DNA of 12,744 nucleotides from CAZWUZ01 sp964637655 [NCBI: uncultured bacterium] (GTDB lineage Bacteria > DAOPZR01): assembly GCA_964637655.1 (NCBI GenBank), contig CAZWUZ010000093.1:1-12744 (forward strand). The letters run 5' to 3'. The translations under genes were made by a program, and so were the position numbers. The notes beneath the pieces were generated by a model that worked only from the letters and a program-made list of their open reading frames with translations, did not search any database and was not told the DNA's origin. This document shows, one piece after another, positions 1 through 7,074 of this stretch. Within the stretch, counting starts at the first letter, position 1, and each line of letters starts with the position of its first letter.

Positions 1-2
1 GT

Positions 3-299
3 ATTATCAGCGGCGGCCGGGTGATCAATTCCATCCTCTCCCCGCGCGTGTTTGTCCATTCCTACAGCGAAGTCAGCGACTGCATCCTGTTCAACGGCGT
101 GCATGTCGGGCGCAATGCGCGGCTGCGGCGGGTGATCGTCGACCGCAACGTGCGCATCCCCGAGGGCGCGATCATCGGTTTCAACCCCGAGGAGGACCGC
201 AAGAAGTATTTTGTTTCGGAAGGCGGCATCGTGGTCATCCCGGCGGAACGGGCCGAGGATGCCTACGAGCGGTTGCACCCGCACGAACATAACCATTGA
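3..299 (+). CDS. glgC: glucose-1-phosphate adenylyltransferase, C-terminal fragment (5' end outside window)
   Basis: This is the last ~98 codons of ADP-glucose pyrophosphorylase, which makes ADP-glucose from glucose-1-phosphate and ATP, the committed step of bacterial glycogen synthesis in the cytoplasm. The visible part is the left-handed beta-helix domain: hexapeptide-like repeats (SVIS/NSIL-type 'ISGGRVINSILS', 'VFVHSYSEVSDCILF') followed by 'GRNARLRRVIVDRNVRIPEG', then 'IGFNPEEDRKKYFVSEGGIVVIP', which matches the end of GlgC from memory of the E. coli protein. The catalytic nucleotidyltransferase domain lies before the window. The reading frame is open from base 3, so the GTG at 21 is an internal valine, not a start. 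The stop TGA at 297-299 is one base from the next ATG, so the two genes are probably cotranscribed. Family assignment is firm; allosteric class cannot be judged from this part. Confidence 0.93.
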   Translation: MISGGRVINSILSPRVFVHSYSEVSDCILFNGVHVGRNARLRRVIVDRNVRIPEGAIIGFNPEEDRKKYFVSEGGIVVIPAERAEDAYERLHPHEHNH

Positions 300-300
300 G

Positions 301-744
301 ATGGGCGGGTTCGGCTTCGCGCTGCTGACGGCGTTCATCTGGGGTGTCGCCCCCATCTTCGCCAAACTTGGTCTGCAGGAGGGCGGTCCCAATCTCAGCG
401 GGCCGCAGGCGGTGATCATCCGTTTCACCGGAGCGCTGCTCTGTTTTCTCGTGCTGATGGCTTTCCTGGCGAAACCGACGCAGTGGGGCGGCATTCTCAC
501 CCTGCCGCCGCGCGCGGTCGGCTACCTCTTCCTGGAGGGCATTTGCGGGGCACTGCTCGGGCATTTTACCTACTACGCGGCGATGAAGGTGTGGGACGCG
601 TCGCGGGTGGTCGGGGTGACGAGTGCTTACGCGGTGGTGACGCTGCTGTTGTCACTGCTCTTCCTCAATGAGTCGCTGTCGCTGCTCAAGGGCGCCGGTA
701 TCGCCCTCGTCGTTGCCGGCATCATTCTCATCAAGTTTGCCTGA
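301..744 (+). CDS. EamA/DMT-family transporter, single-repeat (half-size) protein
   Basis: A 147-residue hydrophobic membrane protein with about five predicted transmembrane segments: residues ~3-18, ~35-54, ~70-90, ~97-118 and ~125-146. The opening 'ALLTAFIWGVAPIFAKLG' and closing 'LLSLLFLNESLSLLKGAGIALVVAGIILI' are typical of an EamA domain, in which Asn-Glu-Ser/Pro sits before the last helix. Most drug/metabolite transporters carry two EamA repeats (~300 residues); this has one, so it probably works as a homo- or heterodimer, as small multidrug-resistance-like members do. Substrate cannot be told. The start is ATG 301, one base after the glgC stop; an in-frame ATG at 211 lies inside glgC and would only add out-of-frame glgC sequence. 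I see no clear Shine-Dalgarno sequence, which fits translational coupling to glgC. Confidence 0.85.
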   Translation: MGGFGFALLTAFIWGVAPIFAKLGLQEGGPNLSGPQAVIIRFTGALLCFLVLMAFLAKPTQWGGILTLPPRAVGYLFLEGICGALLGHFTYYAAMKVWDASRVVGVTSAYAVVTLLLSLLFLNESLSLLKGAGIALVVAGIILIKFA

Positions 745-760
745 CCCCGACACCCACAGA

Positions 761-918
761 TTTCACCACAGAGCACGCAGAGCACACGGAGCGTCAGCGG
801 GCTATCGTCATGCTCCGCTAGTGCCGACGAAATGCTCCCGGTATCACACGCAGCCCATTTGCTGCTACGCAACGGTTTCCGGCAGTTCTCTGCGTGCTCT
901 GTGTGCTCTGTGGTGAAA
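761..918. repeat. large imperfect inverted repeat ('CACAGAGCAC' type) between convergent genes
   Basis: The left arm (about 761-791) starts TTTCACCACAGAGCACGCAG and the right arm (about 887-918) is nearly its reverse complement, with about three mismatches over ~31 bases. Each arm is itself a short near-tandem of CAGAGCAC units about nine bases long. The ~95-base spacer (792-886) holds no gene. It lies between the convergent ends of the EamA gene (744) and the glycosyltransferase gene (931) and fills almost the whole gap. From memory, ACCACAGAG-type arms are a widespread intergenic repeat in environmental bacteria and often produce spurious ORFs with a 'TTEHTEHAE' peptide, as here on the minus strand. 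The arms could fold as RNA and end transcription from both sides, but there is no clean U-tract. Confidence 0.75.
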
Positions 919-930
919 GAAGAGGAGTTG

Positions 931-1980
931 TCAGGTGAGACAGGCGCGGGGGAGCGCGTCGGCGGAAAACTGCGCAGCGTGGGCCTTGCCGGCGGTGATG
1001 ACCGCCTGCCGGTCGGCGCCGGCATAACGCGCGAAGGCGTCAAGCAGTGACGAGATGCCGTCAGGGGAGAAATAGAACGCGCACTCGCCGCCGGCCTCGG
1101 GGAGCGCACCGCGGTCGGCGCAGAGCACGGGGCAACCCGTGCGCAGCGCCTCGAGCACCGGCAGGCCGAACCCCTCGTGCCATGACGGCAGCAGCAGACA
1201 GTCCGCGGCGGCCAGCAGCGCCGCTTTTTCTGTCTCACTGACGAACCCGGCCTGCACCACGCGGGCCTGCAGCGCGGGCGGGAGGTGCTGTGCGATGAGC
1301 TCGCGCAGCGGCGGTCCCCAACCGTCGCGGCCGGCGATGACGAGGCGGCGCGCGGCGAGCAACTCCGGCTGCGCGGCGCAGGCCTGCAATACCAGTTCGA
1401 TGTTCTTGCGCGGCTCGATGGTGCCGAGCATGAGCAGGAATGGTTCGACTTGTTCGCCCGGGCCGAGCACGGCTGGCACCTCCGGCAGCAGCGGCGGCAC
1501 GGGATAGGCAACCTGCACGTTTTCCGTGATGCCGAGCGCGTGCAGGTCGCGCGCGGTCGCCTGCGAGATGGCGACAAGGCGGTCGCTTTGCCGCAGGCAG
1601 GCGAGGTACTCGCGCGCGTCTGCCACGGTGTCTGCGGTATGCCACTGCGGATGCGTGAGCGCCGTCAGGTCGCAGACGACACGCACTTCGCGCGCGCAGC
1701 GGCGCGTTTGCGCCACGGGGGAAACGAATATGCCCGTGCCGGCGGCCAGCGCGTCGGCCGGAACGGACGGTTGTTGCAGGTGCAGGTATGGCAGTTCGCG
1801 ACCATGTCCCTGCTGCAGGGTAGCGGCGACGAGCGCCGGTTCGAGCAGGCGGTTGCCGGAGAAGAACTGTGCCGCGTGCGCGTGCTGCGCGAGCAGGAAA
1901 CGCGCGATGGCGGCCGTCACCTGCGGAATGCCCGACCAGTGTGTCGCGTAGAGCGGGCTGACATCGAGGAAATGCGTCAT
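931..1980 (-). CDS. GT4-family (GT-B fold) glycosyltransferase
   Basis: A 349-residue retaining-type glycosyltransferase, cytoplasmic or at the inner membrane face, likely adding a sugar from a nucleotide donor to the lipid-linked polysaccharide. The C-terminal half has the GT4 hallmarks: 'LGTIEPRKN' (residues ~185-193), 'RLVIAGRDGWG' (~212-222), 'VVQAGFVSETEKAALLAAAD' (~241-260), and the nucleotide-sugar-binding E-x7-E motif in 'HEGFGLPVLEA' (E269, E277). The N-terminal domain is shorter than in many GT4 enzymes but has 'LVAISQATARDL' (~135-145). The start is ATG 1980, which overlaps the upstream TGA as ATGA; an in-frame ATG four codons earlier (1992) is less likely. It is the last gene of the minus-strand operon, and its stop is 13 bases from the inverted repeat. 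Donor and acceptor are unknown. Confidence 0.9.
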   Translation of the reverse strand: MTHFLDVSPLYATHWSGIPQVTAAIARFLLAQHAHAAQFFSGNRLLEPALVAATLQQGHGRELPYLHLQQPSVPADALAAGTGIFVSPVAQTRRCAREVRVVCDLTALTHPQWHTADTVADAREYLACLRQSDRLVAISQATARDLHALGITENVQVAYPVPPLLPEVPAVLGPGEQVEPFLLMLGTIEPRKNIELVLQACAAQPELLAARRLVIAGRDGWGPPLRELIAQHLPPALQARVVQAGFVSETEKAALLAAADCLLLPSWHEGFGLPVLEALRTGCPVLCADRGALPEAGGECAFYFSPDGISSLLDAFARYAGADRQAVITAGKAHAAQFSADALPRACLT

Positions 1981-2363
1981 CGGGCCAGCCACGCGGCCAG
2001 CGGGCGCAGCAGCGCGACACGGCAGCAGCAGTGGTACGCGGTGCTGAGGCCTGTGGCCCGCAGGTTGTTATGTTGTGCCTCGGCACTGCGCACCAGCAGG
2101 GAGAGGTACTCCAGCCGGTCGGCGGGCGTGGCGAGCGGCATGCTGACCGCGCGCAGTTCGTCGCGTGACGGCTCGCGCAACAGGCAGGAGGCATACGCGG
2201 CACGCAGGAAGGCCTCGCCGGTCAGCGGGAGCAGCGCACGCCAGTCGACATGGTGCGGTTGCGCGCGCAGCGCTGCCCGTGCATTAGCCAGCGGCGCGGG
2301 TGCGGGTGGTGTCGCAGCGCGGACGCGCGCGAGGTAGTCAGTTACCGGCAGACGGTCAGGCAC
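1977..2363 (-). CDS. DUF4214-like small protein in polysaccharide operon
   Basis: A 128-residue soluble protein with no signal peptide. The central part (residues ~48-98), 'LTGEAFLRAAYASCLLREPS' onward to 'RLEYLSLLVRSAEAQ', resembles the DUF4214 pattern (a helix with 'FLRxLYxxLLxREPD', then a short loop and a 'RxxxLxxLxxSxE' helix). DUF4214 modules often occur next to, or fused to, glycosyltransferases and surface-glycan proteins; their biochemical role is not established, so no function is claimed. The N-terminal ~45 residues are Ala/Pro-rich and the C-terminus Cys/Leu-rich. The start is GTG 2363, since the codons above it in frame are CCC and then the TGA of the ATPase gene. No Shine-Dalgarno sequence is seen, so translation probably depends on coupling. 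It overlaps the GT4 gene by four bases. Confidence 0.72.
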   Translation of the reverse strand: MPDRLPVTDYLARVRAATPPAPAPLANARAALRAQPHHVDWRALLPLTGEAFLRAAYASCLLREPSRDELRAVSMPLATPADRLEYLSLLVRSAEAQHNNLRATGLSTAYHCCCRVALLRPLAAWLAR

Positions 2364-2366
2364 GGG

Positions 2367-3547
<1,181 letters not shown>

Positions 3548-3548
<1 letters not shown>

Positions 3549-4366
3549 CACAGGTACTCCGCCAGCCGCCGCCGCTGCGCGGCGAAGATGACCCAACCGG
3601 CGAGCAGCAGCGCTATGGTGAGCGGGATGCCATAACTGACGGCGGGAAGTGCCGCACAAACGGAGGCGCCTTGCACACCGATTTCAGTAGTGGTACCCAA
3701 CATGCAACCGCGTGCCACGGTTACCCAGGTGGCGTAAGGATTCAGCAGGTAGGTAATCGCCGCCCAGTCCGGAACTCGGGCGAGAGCCTCAGAGAGAGGG
3801 TAGAGCACGGGCGAGGCGAAGAAGCCGACCTGCAGCAGGACGGGGACGAAATGGTTGGTGTCCTTGAAGCGCACCGCCAGCACGGAGACGATGAGCGAGA
3901 GCGCGGCGGCGAGCAGCGCGCAGACGGCAGCGGCGACGAGCACCCAGAGCCAGCCAGGGGACGGATAGACACCCTGCATCAGGCAGAAGAGGATGAGGAC
4001 GGGGAGCGCGCAGAAGAAGTTGACCACGCCGCCGGCGACGACGGAAAGGGGAAAGATCTCCAGCGGCAGGTAGACCTTCTTGATGAGCGAGGCGTTGCCG
4101 ATGATGGCGTAGATGGAAGTGTTGACGCTGTCAGCGATGAGGTTCCAGAGGAGGATGCCGAGGAGCAGTTCGAGCGCGTAGTGCGGGCGGTCGAACCGCG
4201 CAAAGGTGGAAAAGACGAAGTAGAAGATGCCGCACATGAGGAGCGGGTTGAGCAGCGTCCAGAGATAGCCGAAGAAGGAACCCTTGTAGCGGTTCTTGAG
4301 GTCGCGGATGACGAGCATCCGCAGCAGTTCGCGGTAGCGGTACAGTTCCCGCAGGCGGGCAATCAT
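3548..4366 (-). CDS. polysaccharide ABC exporter permease (Wzm-like, ABC-2 type)
   Basis: A 272-residue inner-membrane protein of normal Wzm/TagG length that forms the channel for the lipid-linked polysaccharide and pairs with the ATPase encoded next. The N-terminal amphipathic stretch ends in the family signature 'RDLKNRYKGSFFGYLWTLLN' (21-40). Predicted transmembrane segments are about 34-55, 64-84, 105-131, 139-165, 174-192 and 244-263. The second signature, 'RFKDTNHFVPVLLQVGFFAS' (166-185) followed by PVLYP, is also typical of ABC-2 polysaccharide permeases. The start ATG 4366 overlaps the upstream HAD gene stop by four bases (ATGA), and the stop overlaps the ATPase start by one base, so permease and ATPase should be made in fixed proportion. 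Confidence 0.93.
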
Positions 4367-4965
4367 GCGTCCGGTTTCTTGATCACGCGCGCCTGTTCCT
4401 CAAGTTCCGCGATGATCTTGTGCGCATCCGCCAGCGCGCGGATGCGGCGGATGCACGGGTGCGGGGCGATGTCGCGGTTCCACGGGTAGTCGATGAGCAG
4501 CAGCGGGATGCCTGCGTCAGCGAGCGGGCGGCCGTACTCATAACTGTCCTCAATGAACAGGTCGAGGCGCCGCCCCGCCTGCTGCGACGCCTGCAGTTTG
4601 TTGAGCCGGTCGATAAATATCAGTTCGTCGTAGGCGATCTTGTGCTGGCGCAGCCACGCCTTGGTCTCGATCTCGACGTAGTGGCGCGGGCGCCCGGTGA
4701 TGAGAATGATGGCGTGCTTCTTGGCGAGGCGGGCGGTGAACTCGACCGCGCCGCGCACCGGTTTGATGCGGCTCCACCCGCCCTGCCGGGCGAAGAGTTT
4801 CCAGAAATGCGCCGCATCATCCTCATTGATGCCGAGCGCATCCTCGAAACGGTAGGTGGTGATGTCCGCCGGGGTCCACTGTTTGCCATGCAGCAGGTTG
4901 AGCAGCTGCAGAAAACTGGGGACGGAGTCAGCGAGCACCCCGTCGATGTCGATGCCGATATTCAC
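4363..4965 (-). CDS. HAD-superfamily phosphatase, 5'(3')-deoxyribonucleotidase-like
   Basis: A 200-residue cytoplasmic HAD hydrolase, first gene of the polysaccharide operon. Motif I is 'GIDIDGVLADSVP' (nucleophile D6, acid/base D8), motif II the Thr of 'ILITGRPRHY' (T90), motif III a lysine near 124, and motif IV 'LFIEDSYEYG' (D140). The 'DxDGVLAD', 'TGRP' and 'IEDS' pattern matches the 5'-nucleotidase deoxy (NT5C) branch, which dephosphorylates nucleoside monophosphates, but this branch also contains phosphatases of unknown substrate, so the substrate is open. The GTG at 4965 is taken as start: it puts the nucleophile at residue 6, has a purine-rich AAAGGG 11 bases upstream, and no other usable start lies between it and the tRNA. 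Reading the frame from the ATG at 5079 would run through tRNA-Phe. The neighbours suggest a role in sugar-phosphate or nucleotide-sugar handling, which is inference. Confidence 0.82.
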   Translation of the reverse strand: MNIGIDIDGVLADSVPSFLQLLNLLHGKQWTPADITTYRFEDALGINEDDAAHFWKLFARQGGWSRIKPVRGAVEFTARLAKKHAIILITGRPRHYVEIETKAWLRQHKIAYDELIFIDRLNKLQASQQAGRRLDLFIEDSYEYGRPLADAGIPLLLIDYPWNRDIAPHPCIRRIRALADAHKIIAELEEQARVIKKPDA

Positions 4966-4990
4966 GCCGGTGCACGCCCTTTCCGAGGCA

Positions 4991-5019
4991 TTGACAAGGT
5001 AGCGACTGTGTAGTATAAT
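4991..5019 (+). promoter_or_regulatory. sigma70 promoter of tRNA-Phe
   Basis: A perfect -35 hexamer TTGACA (4991-4996), a 17-base spacer and a perfect -10 hexamer TATAAT (5014-5019) end 33 bases before the mature tRNA 5' end, which allows a transcription start near 5026 and a short 5' leader. The AT-rich discriminator gives no hint of stringent control. Confidence 0.85.
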
Positions 5020-5041
5020 ATCATCTGACAATTGATTGCAA
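5012..5041 (-). promoter_or_regulatory. candidate divergent promoter of the polysaccharide operon
   Basis: Read on the minus strand, TTGCAA (5041-5036), an 18-base spacer and TATACT (5017-5012) form a plausible sigma70 promoter about 45 bases before the GTG of the HAD gene. The -35 matches four of six and the -10 five of six consensus bases. Its -10 overlaps the tRNA promoter -10 on the other strand. Confidence 0.45.
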
Positions 5042-5052
5042 GTTGTCGCGGT

Positions 5053-5128
5053 GCCGAGATAGCTCAGCTGGTAGAGCACAGGACTGAAAATCCTGGTGTC
5101 CCCAGTTCAATCCTGGGTCTCGGCACCA
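5053..5128 (+). tRNA. tRNA-Phe (anticodon GAA), CCA encoded
   Basis: A complete 76-base cloverleaf. The acceptor stem GCCGAGA (5053-5059) pairs perfectly with TCTCGGC (5118-5124). The D stem is GCTC/GAGC. The anticodon stem CAGGA/TCCTG (5079-5083, 5091-5095) closes the loop CTGAAAA, with GAA at 5086-5088, which reads Phe codons. The variable loop is GTGTC, and the T arm is CCCAG-TTCAATC-CTGGG. The discriminator A (5125) is followed by an encoded CCA (5126-5128). No terminator hairpin follows closely, so the transcript may continue into the XRE gene. Confidence 0.97.
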
Positions 5129-5182
5129 TTTTCCATTTGCTGACATACCCGGGCGCCGCAGGTGGTGGTGCGACGGGACGGC

Positions 5183-5202
5183 ATTTCCCGGTACCGGGAA
5201 AT
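5183..5202. promoter_or_regulatory. perfect 20-bp palindrome, candidate operator of the XRE gene
   Basis: ATTTCCCGGTACCGGGAAAT is a perfect palindrome, flanked by CGGC (5179-5182) on the left and TGCCG (5205-5209) on the right, which extend the dyad with a small asymmetry. It lies 37 bases before the XRE start and just upstream of a TATCAT (5219-5224) that could serve as a -10 element. No good -35 is visible, because the palindrome occupies that place. A binding site for the downstream regulator itself is an inference from position. Confidence 0.55.
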
Positions 5203-5239
5203 TCTGCCGGAACAGGCATATCATGACAAGGGGGCTGTG

Positions 5240-5686
5240 ATGGGAATGGTGGAACGGGCTATACGTGAAGAGGTTGTCCGACTGGCACGGCGCGAAGCGC
5301 GCAAACTGACGGAGCCGTTGCGCGAAGAGGTCAAGCGGCTGAAAAAACGCACGGTGGGGCAGAAAGCGCACCTCGCGGCGCTCGAACGGAAACTGGACGG
5401 GATGCAGGCCGGTGCCCGCCTGAAGGAAAAGACCGCGCAGGCGGCGTCCGGTGCGGTGAAGGGGCGCCTGTCGCCCCGGCTGATCAAATCGCTGCGCAAG
5501 CGGTTGAAACTGTCGCAGCAGCAGTTTGCGAAACTGCTGGGGGTGAGTGCCATCACCATCGGCAGCTGGGAGAAGGGGAAAAGCGCCCCGCGTCCCGAAC
5601 TGAAGGCCAGGGTGCTGTCGCTGCGGGGAATGGGGCGGCGCGAGGCAAAACTGCTGGTGGCCGGCCCGGGCAAGGGCGCACAGTAA
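5240..5686 (+). CDS. small XRE-type helix-turn-helix regulator with N-terminal coiled coil
   Basis: A 148-residue, strongly basic protein. Residues ~3-70 are charged and helical ('VKRLKKRTVGQKAHLAALER') with heptad-like spacing, probably a coiled coil for dimerisation. Residues ~78-128 form a helix-turn-helix of the Cro/C1/XRE type: 'LSPRLIKSLRKRLKLSQQQF', then 'AKLLGVSAITIGSWEKGKSA', where 'LSQQQFAKLLGVS' and 'TIGSWEKGK' fit helices 2 and 3. The C-terminal tail is 'GMGRREAKLLVAGPGKGAQ'. The start ATG 5240 has an AAGGGGG ribosome-binding site five bases upstream; an ATG two codons later (5246) is possible. It lies downstream of tRNA-Phe with a palindromic site before it and a strong terminator after it. 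It is likely a DNA-binding repressor or activator; targets are unknown. No toxin partner gene is adjacent. Confidence 0.82.
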   Translation: MGMVERAIREEVVRLARREARKLTEPLREEVKRLKKRTVGQKAHLAALERKLDGMQAGARLKEKTAQAASGAVKGRLSPRLIKSLRKRLKLSQQQFAKLLGVSAITIGSWEKGKSAPRPELKARVLSLRGMGRREAKLLVAGPGKGAQ

Positions 5687-5703
5687 ACGCAACCGCAACG
5701 CTC

Positions 5704-5750
5704 ACGGGTGCCGCGGCAGTGACACTGCCGCAGCACCCGTTTTCTTTTTC
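5704..5750 (+). terminator. strong intrinsic terminator after the XRE gene
   Basis: A 16-bp stem (5704-5719 with 5725-5740, one mismatch) closes a five-base loop TGACA and is followed directly by TTTTCTTTTT. It lies 18 bases after the XRE stop and would end the tRNA-XRE transcript. Confidence 0.93.
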
Positions 5751-5808
5751 CTGCACCTGCTGTCATGGCAATCCGCTGACGCAACTGTTCAGCCCGTTTG
5801 TTTCCATG

Positions 5809-5901
5809 TTTCCCTTCTCCGTTGGGGAGAGAAAGCCGCGCAGCGGCAGGTGAATCGCAAACCTGCGCTCACCCTGCACCCTCTCCAGGTGGCAGAGGGA
5901 A
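5809..5901. repeat. candidate intergenic palindromic repeat element
   Basis: This gap between the XRE terminator and the PD40 gene holds nested dyads: TTCCCTTCTCC (from 5810) faces GCAGAGGGAA (5892-5901). Inside are GCCGC-GCA-GCGGC (5835-5847) and CAGGT...ACCTG. The nested layout looks like a REP-type intergenic repeat, but only one copy is in the window, so repetition is not shown. The remaining ~100 bases (5751-5808, 5902-5960) show nothing I can name. Confidence 0.4.
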
Positions 5902-5960
5902 CAGCGGCAATCGGCTGAATAGTTGCCCGCTGACAAGGAAAACAAGACCGGCCAGCCCGC

Positions 5961-6938
5961 TTAGCGGGTGACGGTACCGAAACTGGTGTGGCCGAGGGTG
6001 TAGAGCAGTATGGCGCCGCCGCCGGGGGAGGCAACCTCGCAGGCGAGGCGCAGTCCGTCAGGTGACCAGGCGACGCTGCGCTCATCGGCGTCGCTGTGGG
6101 TCAGCCGGGTGGGATGGCTGCCGTCGGCGTTGACCGCCCAGACGTCGCCACCTTCATCGGCGGTGAGCGTGATAAAGGCGAGCATGGTGCCATCGGGCGA
6201 CCAGCAGGGGGCGGTCTGGTCGCCGGGGGCGACGACCAGCGGGGTGAGTGTTTCATCGCTGAGCTGGAGCAGCCAGAGGTCAGCACTGCCGTTGCGGTCA
6301 CTGACCAGCGCGAGATAATCCCCATCGGGAGAAACGGCGGGCGCGGCGAAATTGACACGCTCTTCGCCCAGCAGCAGCTTGTCTTTGCTGCCGTCAGGAG
6401 CGCAGTGCCGCAGTTCGCGCCCGGTGGCAGTGTGGGCGATGTAGTAGAGCAGGTCGCCGTCGCCGCTCCACGCGGGTTGTTCCGCGCGCCTGTGTGTGGT
6501 CACCTGCTGCAGGGTGGTGCCGTCGGCTACCCAGATATCGCCGCCGCGGGCGAAGGCGAGTTGTTTGCGGTCGGGTGACGGGACGGGCTGCAGGCAGGCA
6601 CTGGCCGGGAGGCGTGAGGCAAAGCGGGGTTCGGCGGTCGCGGGAAAGCGGAGCAGCGGCTGCAGCCCGGTGGTGAGGCGGAAACGGACAAGTTCGCTCA
6701 CGCCATCAACCGTCAGGGCCGCGAGAAAGGCATCAGCGCTCTCCCAGGCCGGCGATGAGGCACCCTGACGGTTATCGCCCAGCAGCGGCAGCGACTGAGT
6801 GACAATGAGCCCGGCGGCATTGCCGGCGGGCAGCGGCCCCCGGCGGCTGCAGGTGAGATAGAGTCCCCCGCCCAGCAGCAGCAGGAGAACCCCGGCAACG
6901 ACGTAGCGCAGGCGGCGCGCCCGCGGCGAAGCGTCCAT
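5961..6938 (-). CDS. membrane-anchored PD40 (TolB-like) beta-propeller protein
   Basis: A 325-residue protein with a basic N-terminus (DASPRARRLR) and one transmembrane or signal-anchor segment (~12-29), so the rest should be periplasmic. Five PD40/WD40-like blades are visible: 'PSPDRKQLAFARGGDIWVAD' (~120-139), 'PAWSGDGDLLYYIAH' (~155-169), 'PAVSPDGDYLALVSDRNGSA' (~200-219), 'PCWSPDGTMLAFITLTADEG' (~244-263) and 'VAWSPDGLRLACEV' (~289-302). The 'SPDGxxLAF...DIWxxxxDG' pattern is that of TolB-type propellers. It lacks TolB's N-terminal domain and is shorter than TolB (~400 residues). The cysteine after the anchor (C30) has Thr before it, so it is not a convincing lipobox. ATG 6938 is the only start that keeps the anchor at the N-terminus; it has no Shine-Dalgarno sequence. 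It is divergent from an OmpA-type lipoprotein, which suggests an envelope scaffold role. Confidence 0.82.
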   Translation of the reverse strand: MDASPRARRLRYVVAGVLLLLLGGGLYLTCSRRGPLPAGNAAGLIVTQSLPLLGDNRQGASSPAWESADAFLAALTVDGVSELVRFRLTTGLQPLLRFPATAEPRFASRLPASACLQPVPSPDRKQLAFARGGDIWVADGTTLQQVTTHRRAEQPAWSGDGDLLYYIAHTATGRELRHCAPDGSKDKLLLGEERVNFAAPAVSPDGDYLALVSDRNGSADLWLLQLSDETLTPLVVAPGDQTAPCWSPDGTMLAFITLTADEGGDVWAVNADGSHPTRLTHSDADERSVAWSPDGLRLACEVASPGGGAILLYTLGHTSFGTVTR

Positions 6939-6944
6939 GGGCGC

Positions 6945-6973
6945 ATGGTAGCACAGCGTCGGGAAAGCGTCAA
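6945..6973 (-). promoter_or_regulatory. candidate promoter of the PD40 gene (possibly leaderless)
   Basis: On the minus strand, TTGACG (6973-6968), a 17-base spacer and TACCAT (6950-6945) place the expected transcription start at about 6938, the A of the PD40 ATG. With no ribosome-binding site in front of that ATG, a leaderless transcript is possible. The -10 match is only four of six. Confidence 0.42.
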
Positions 6974-6983
6974 GGAGTACGCG

Positions 6984-7012
6984 TTGACAGGTGGCGGCGG
7001 GTGTGCTAATAT
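6984..7012 (+). promoter_or_regulatory. sigma70 promoter of the OmpA-VanZ-trpD-trpCF operon
   Basis: A perfect TTGACA (6984-6989), a 17-base spacer and TAATAT (7007-7012, four of six) sit upstream of the OmpA-family gene, giving an expected start near 7019 and a ~55-base leader. No trp leader peptide or attenuator hairpin is seen in that leader. Confidence 0.65.
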
Positions 7013-7074
7013 ATTTAGGTGTCAATACTGCGGTTGCGGGCGTGCCGGGAACGGCGTCCGGGAACGGAGACGGG

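Noticed and set aside
761-800. CRISPR-like short periodic repeat
   Set aside because: The units are about 9 bases with no spacers of constant length and no cas genes.
627-1577. 316-residue minus-strand open frame containing 'TTEHTEHAE'
   Set aside because: It crosses the inverted repeat and runs in a second frame through the GT4 gene; composition is Arg/Ser-rich with no domain. It is a product of GC-rich codon bias and the repeat.
4966-5079. N-terminal extension of the HAD gene to the ATG at 5079
   Set aside because: It would pass through tRNA-Phe and the promoter region, and the extra residues precede the normal start of the HAD fold.
5053-5128. tRNA-Phe as the attachment site of an integrated element
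   Set aside because: No integrase, no repeat of the tRNA 3' end downstream, and no change in base composition.
5956-5968. CCCGC-TTA-GCGGG hairpin over the PD40 stop codon as a terminator
   Set aside because: The 5-bp stem is short and no T-run follows directly on the minus strand.
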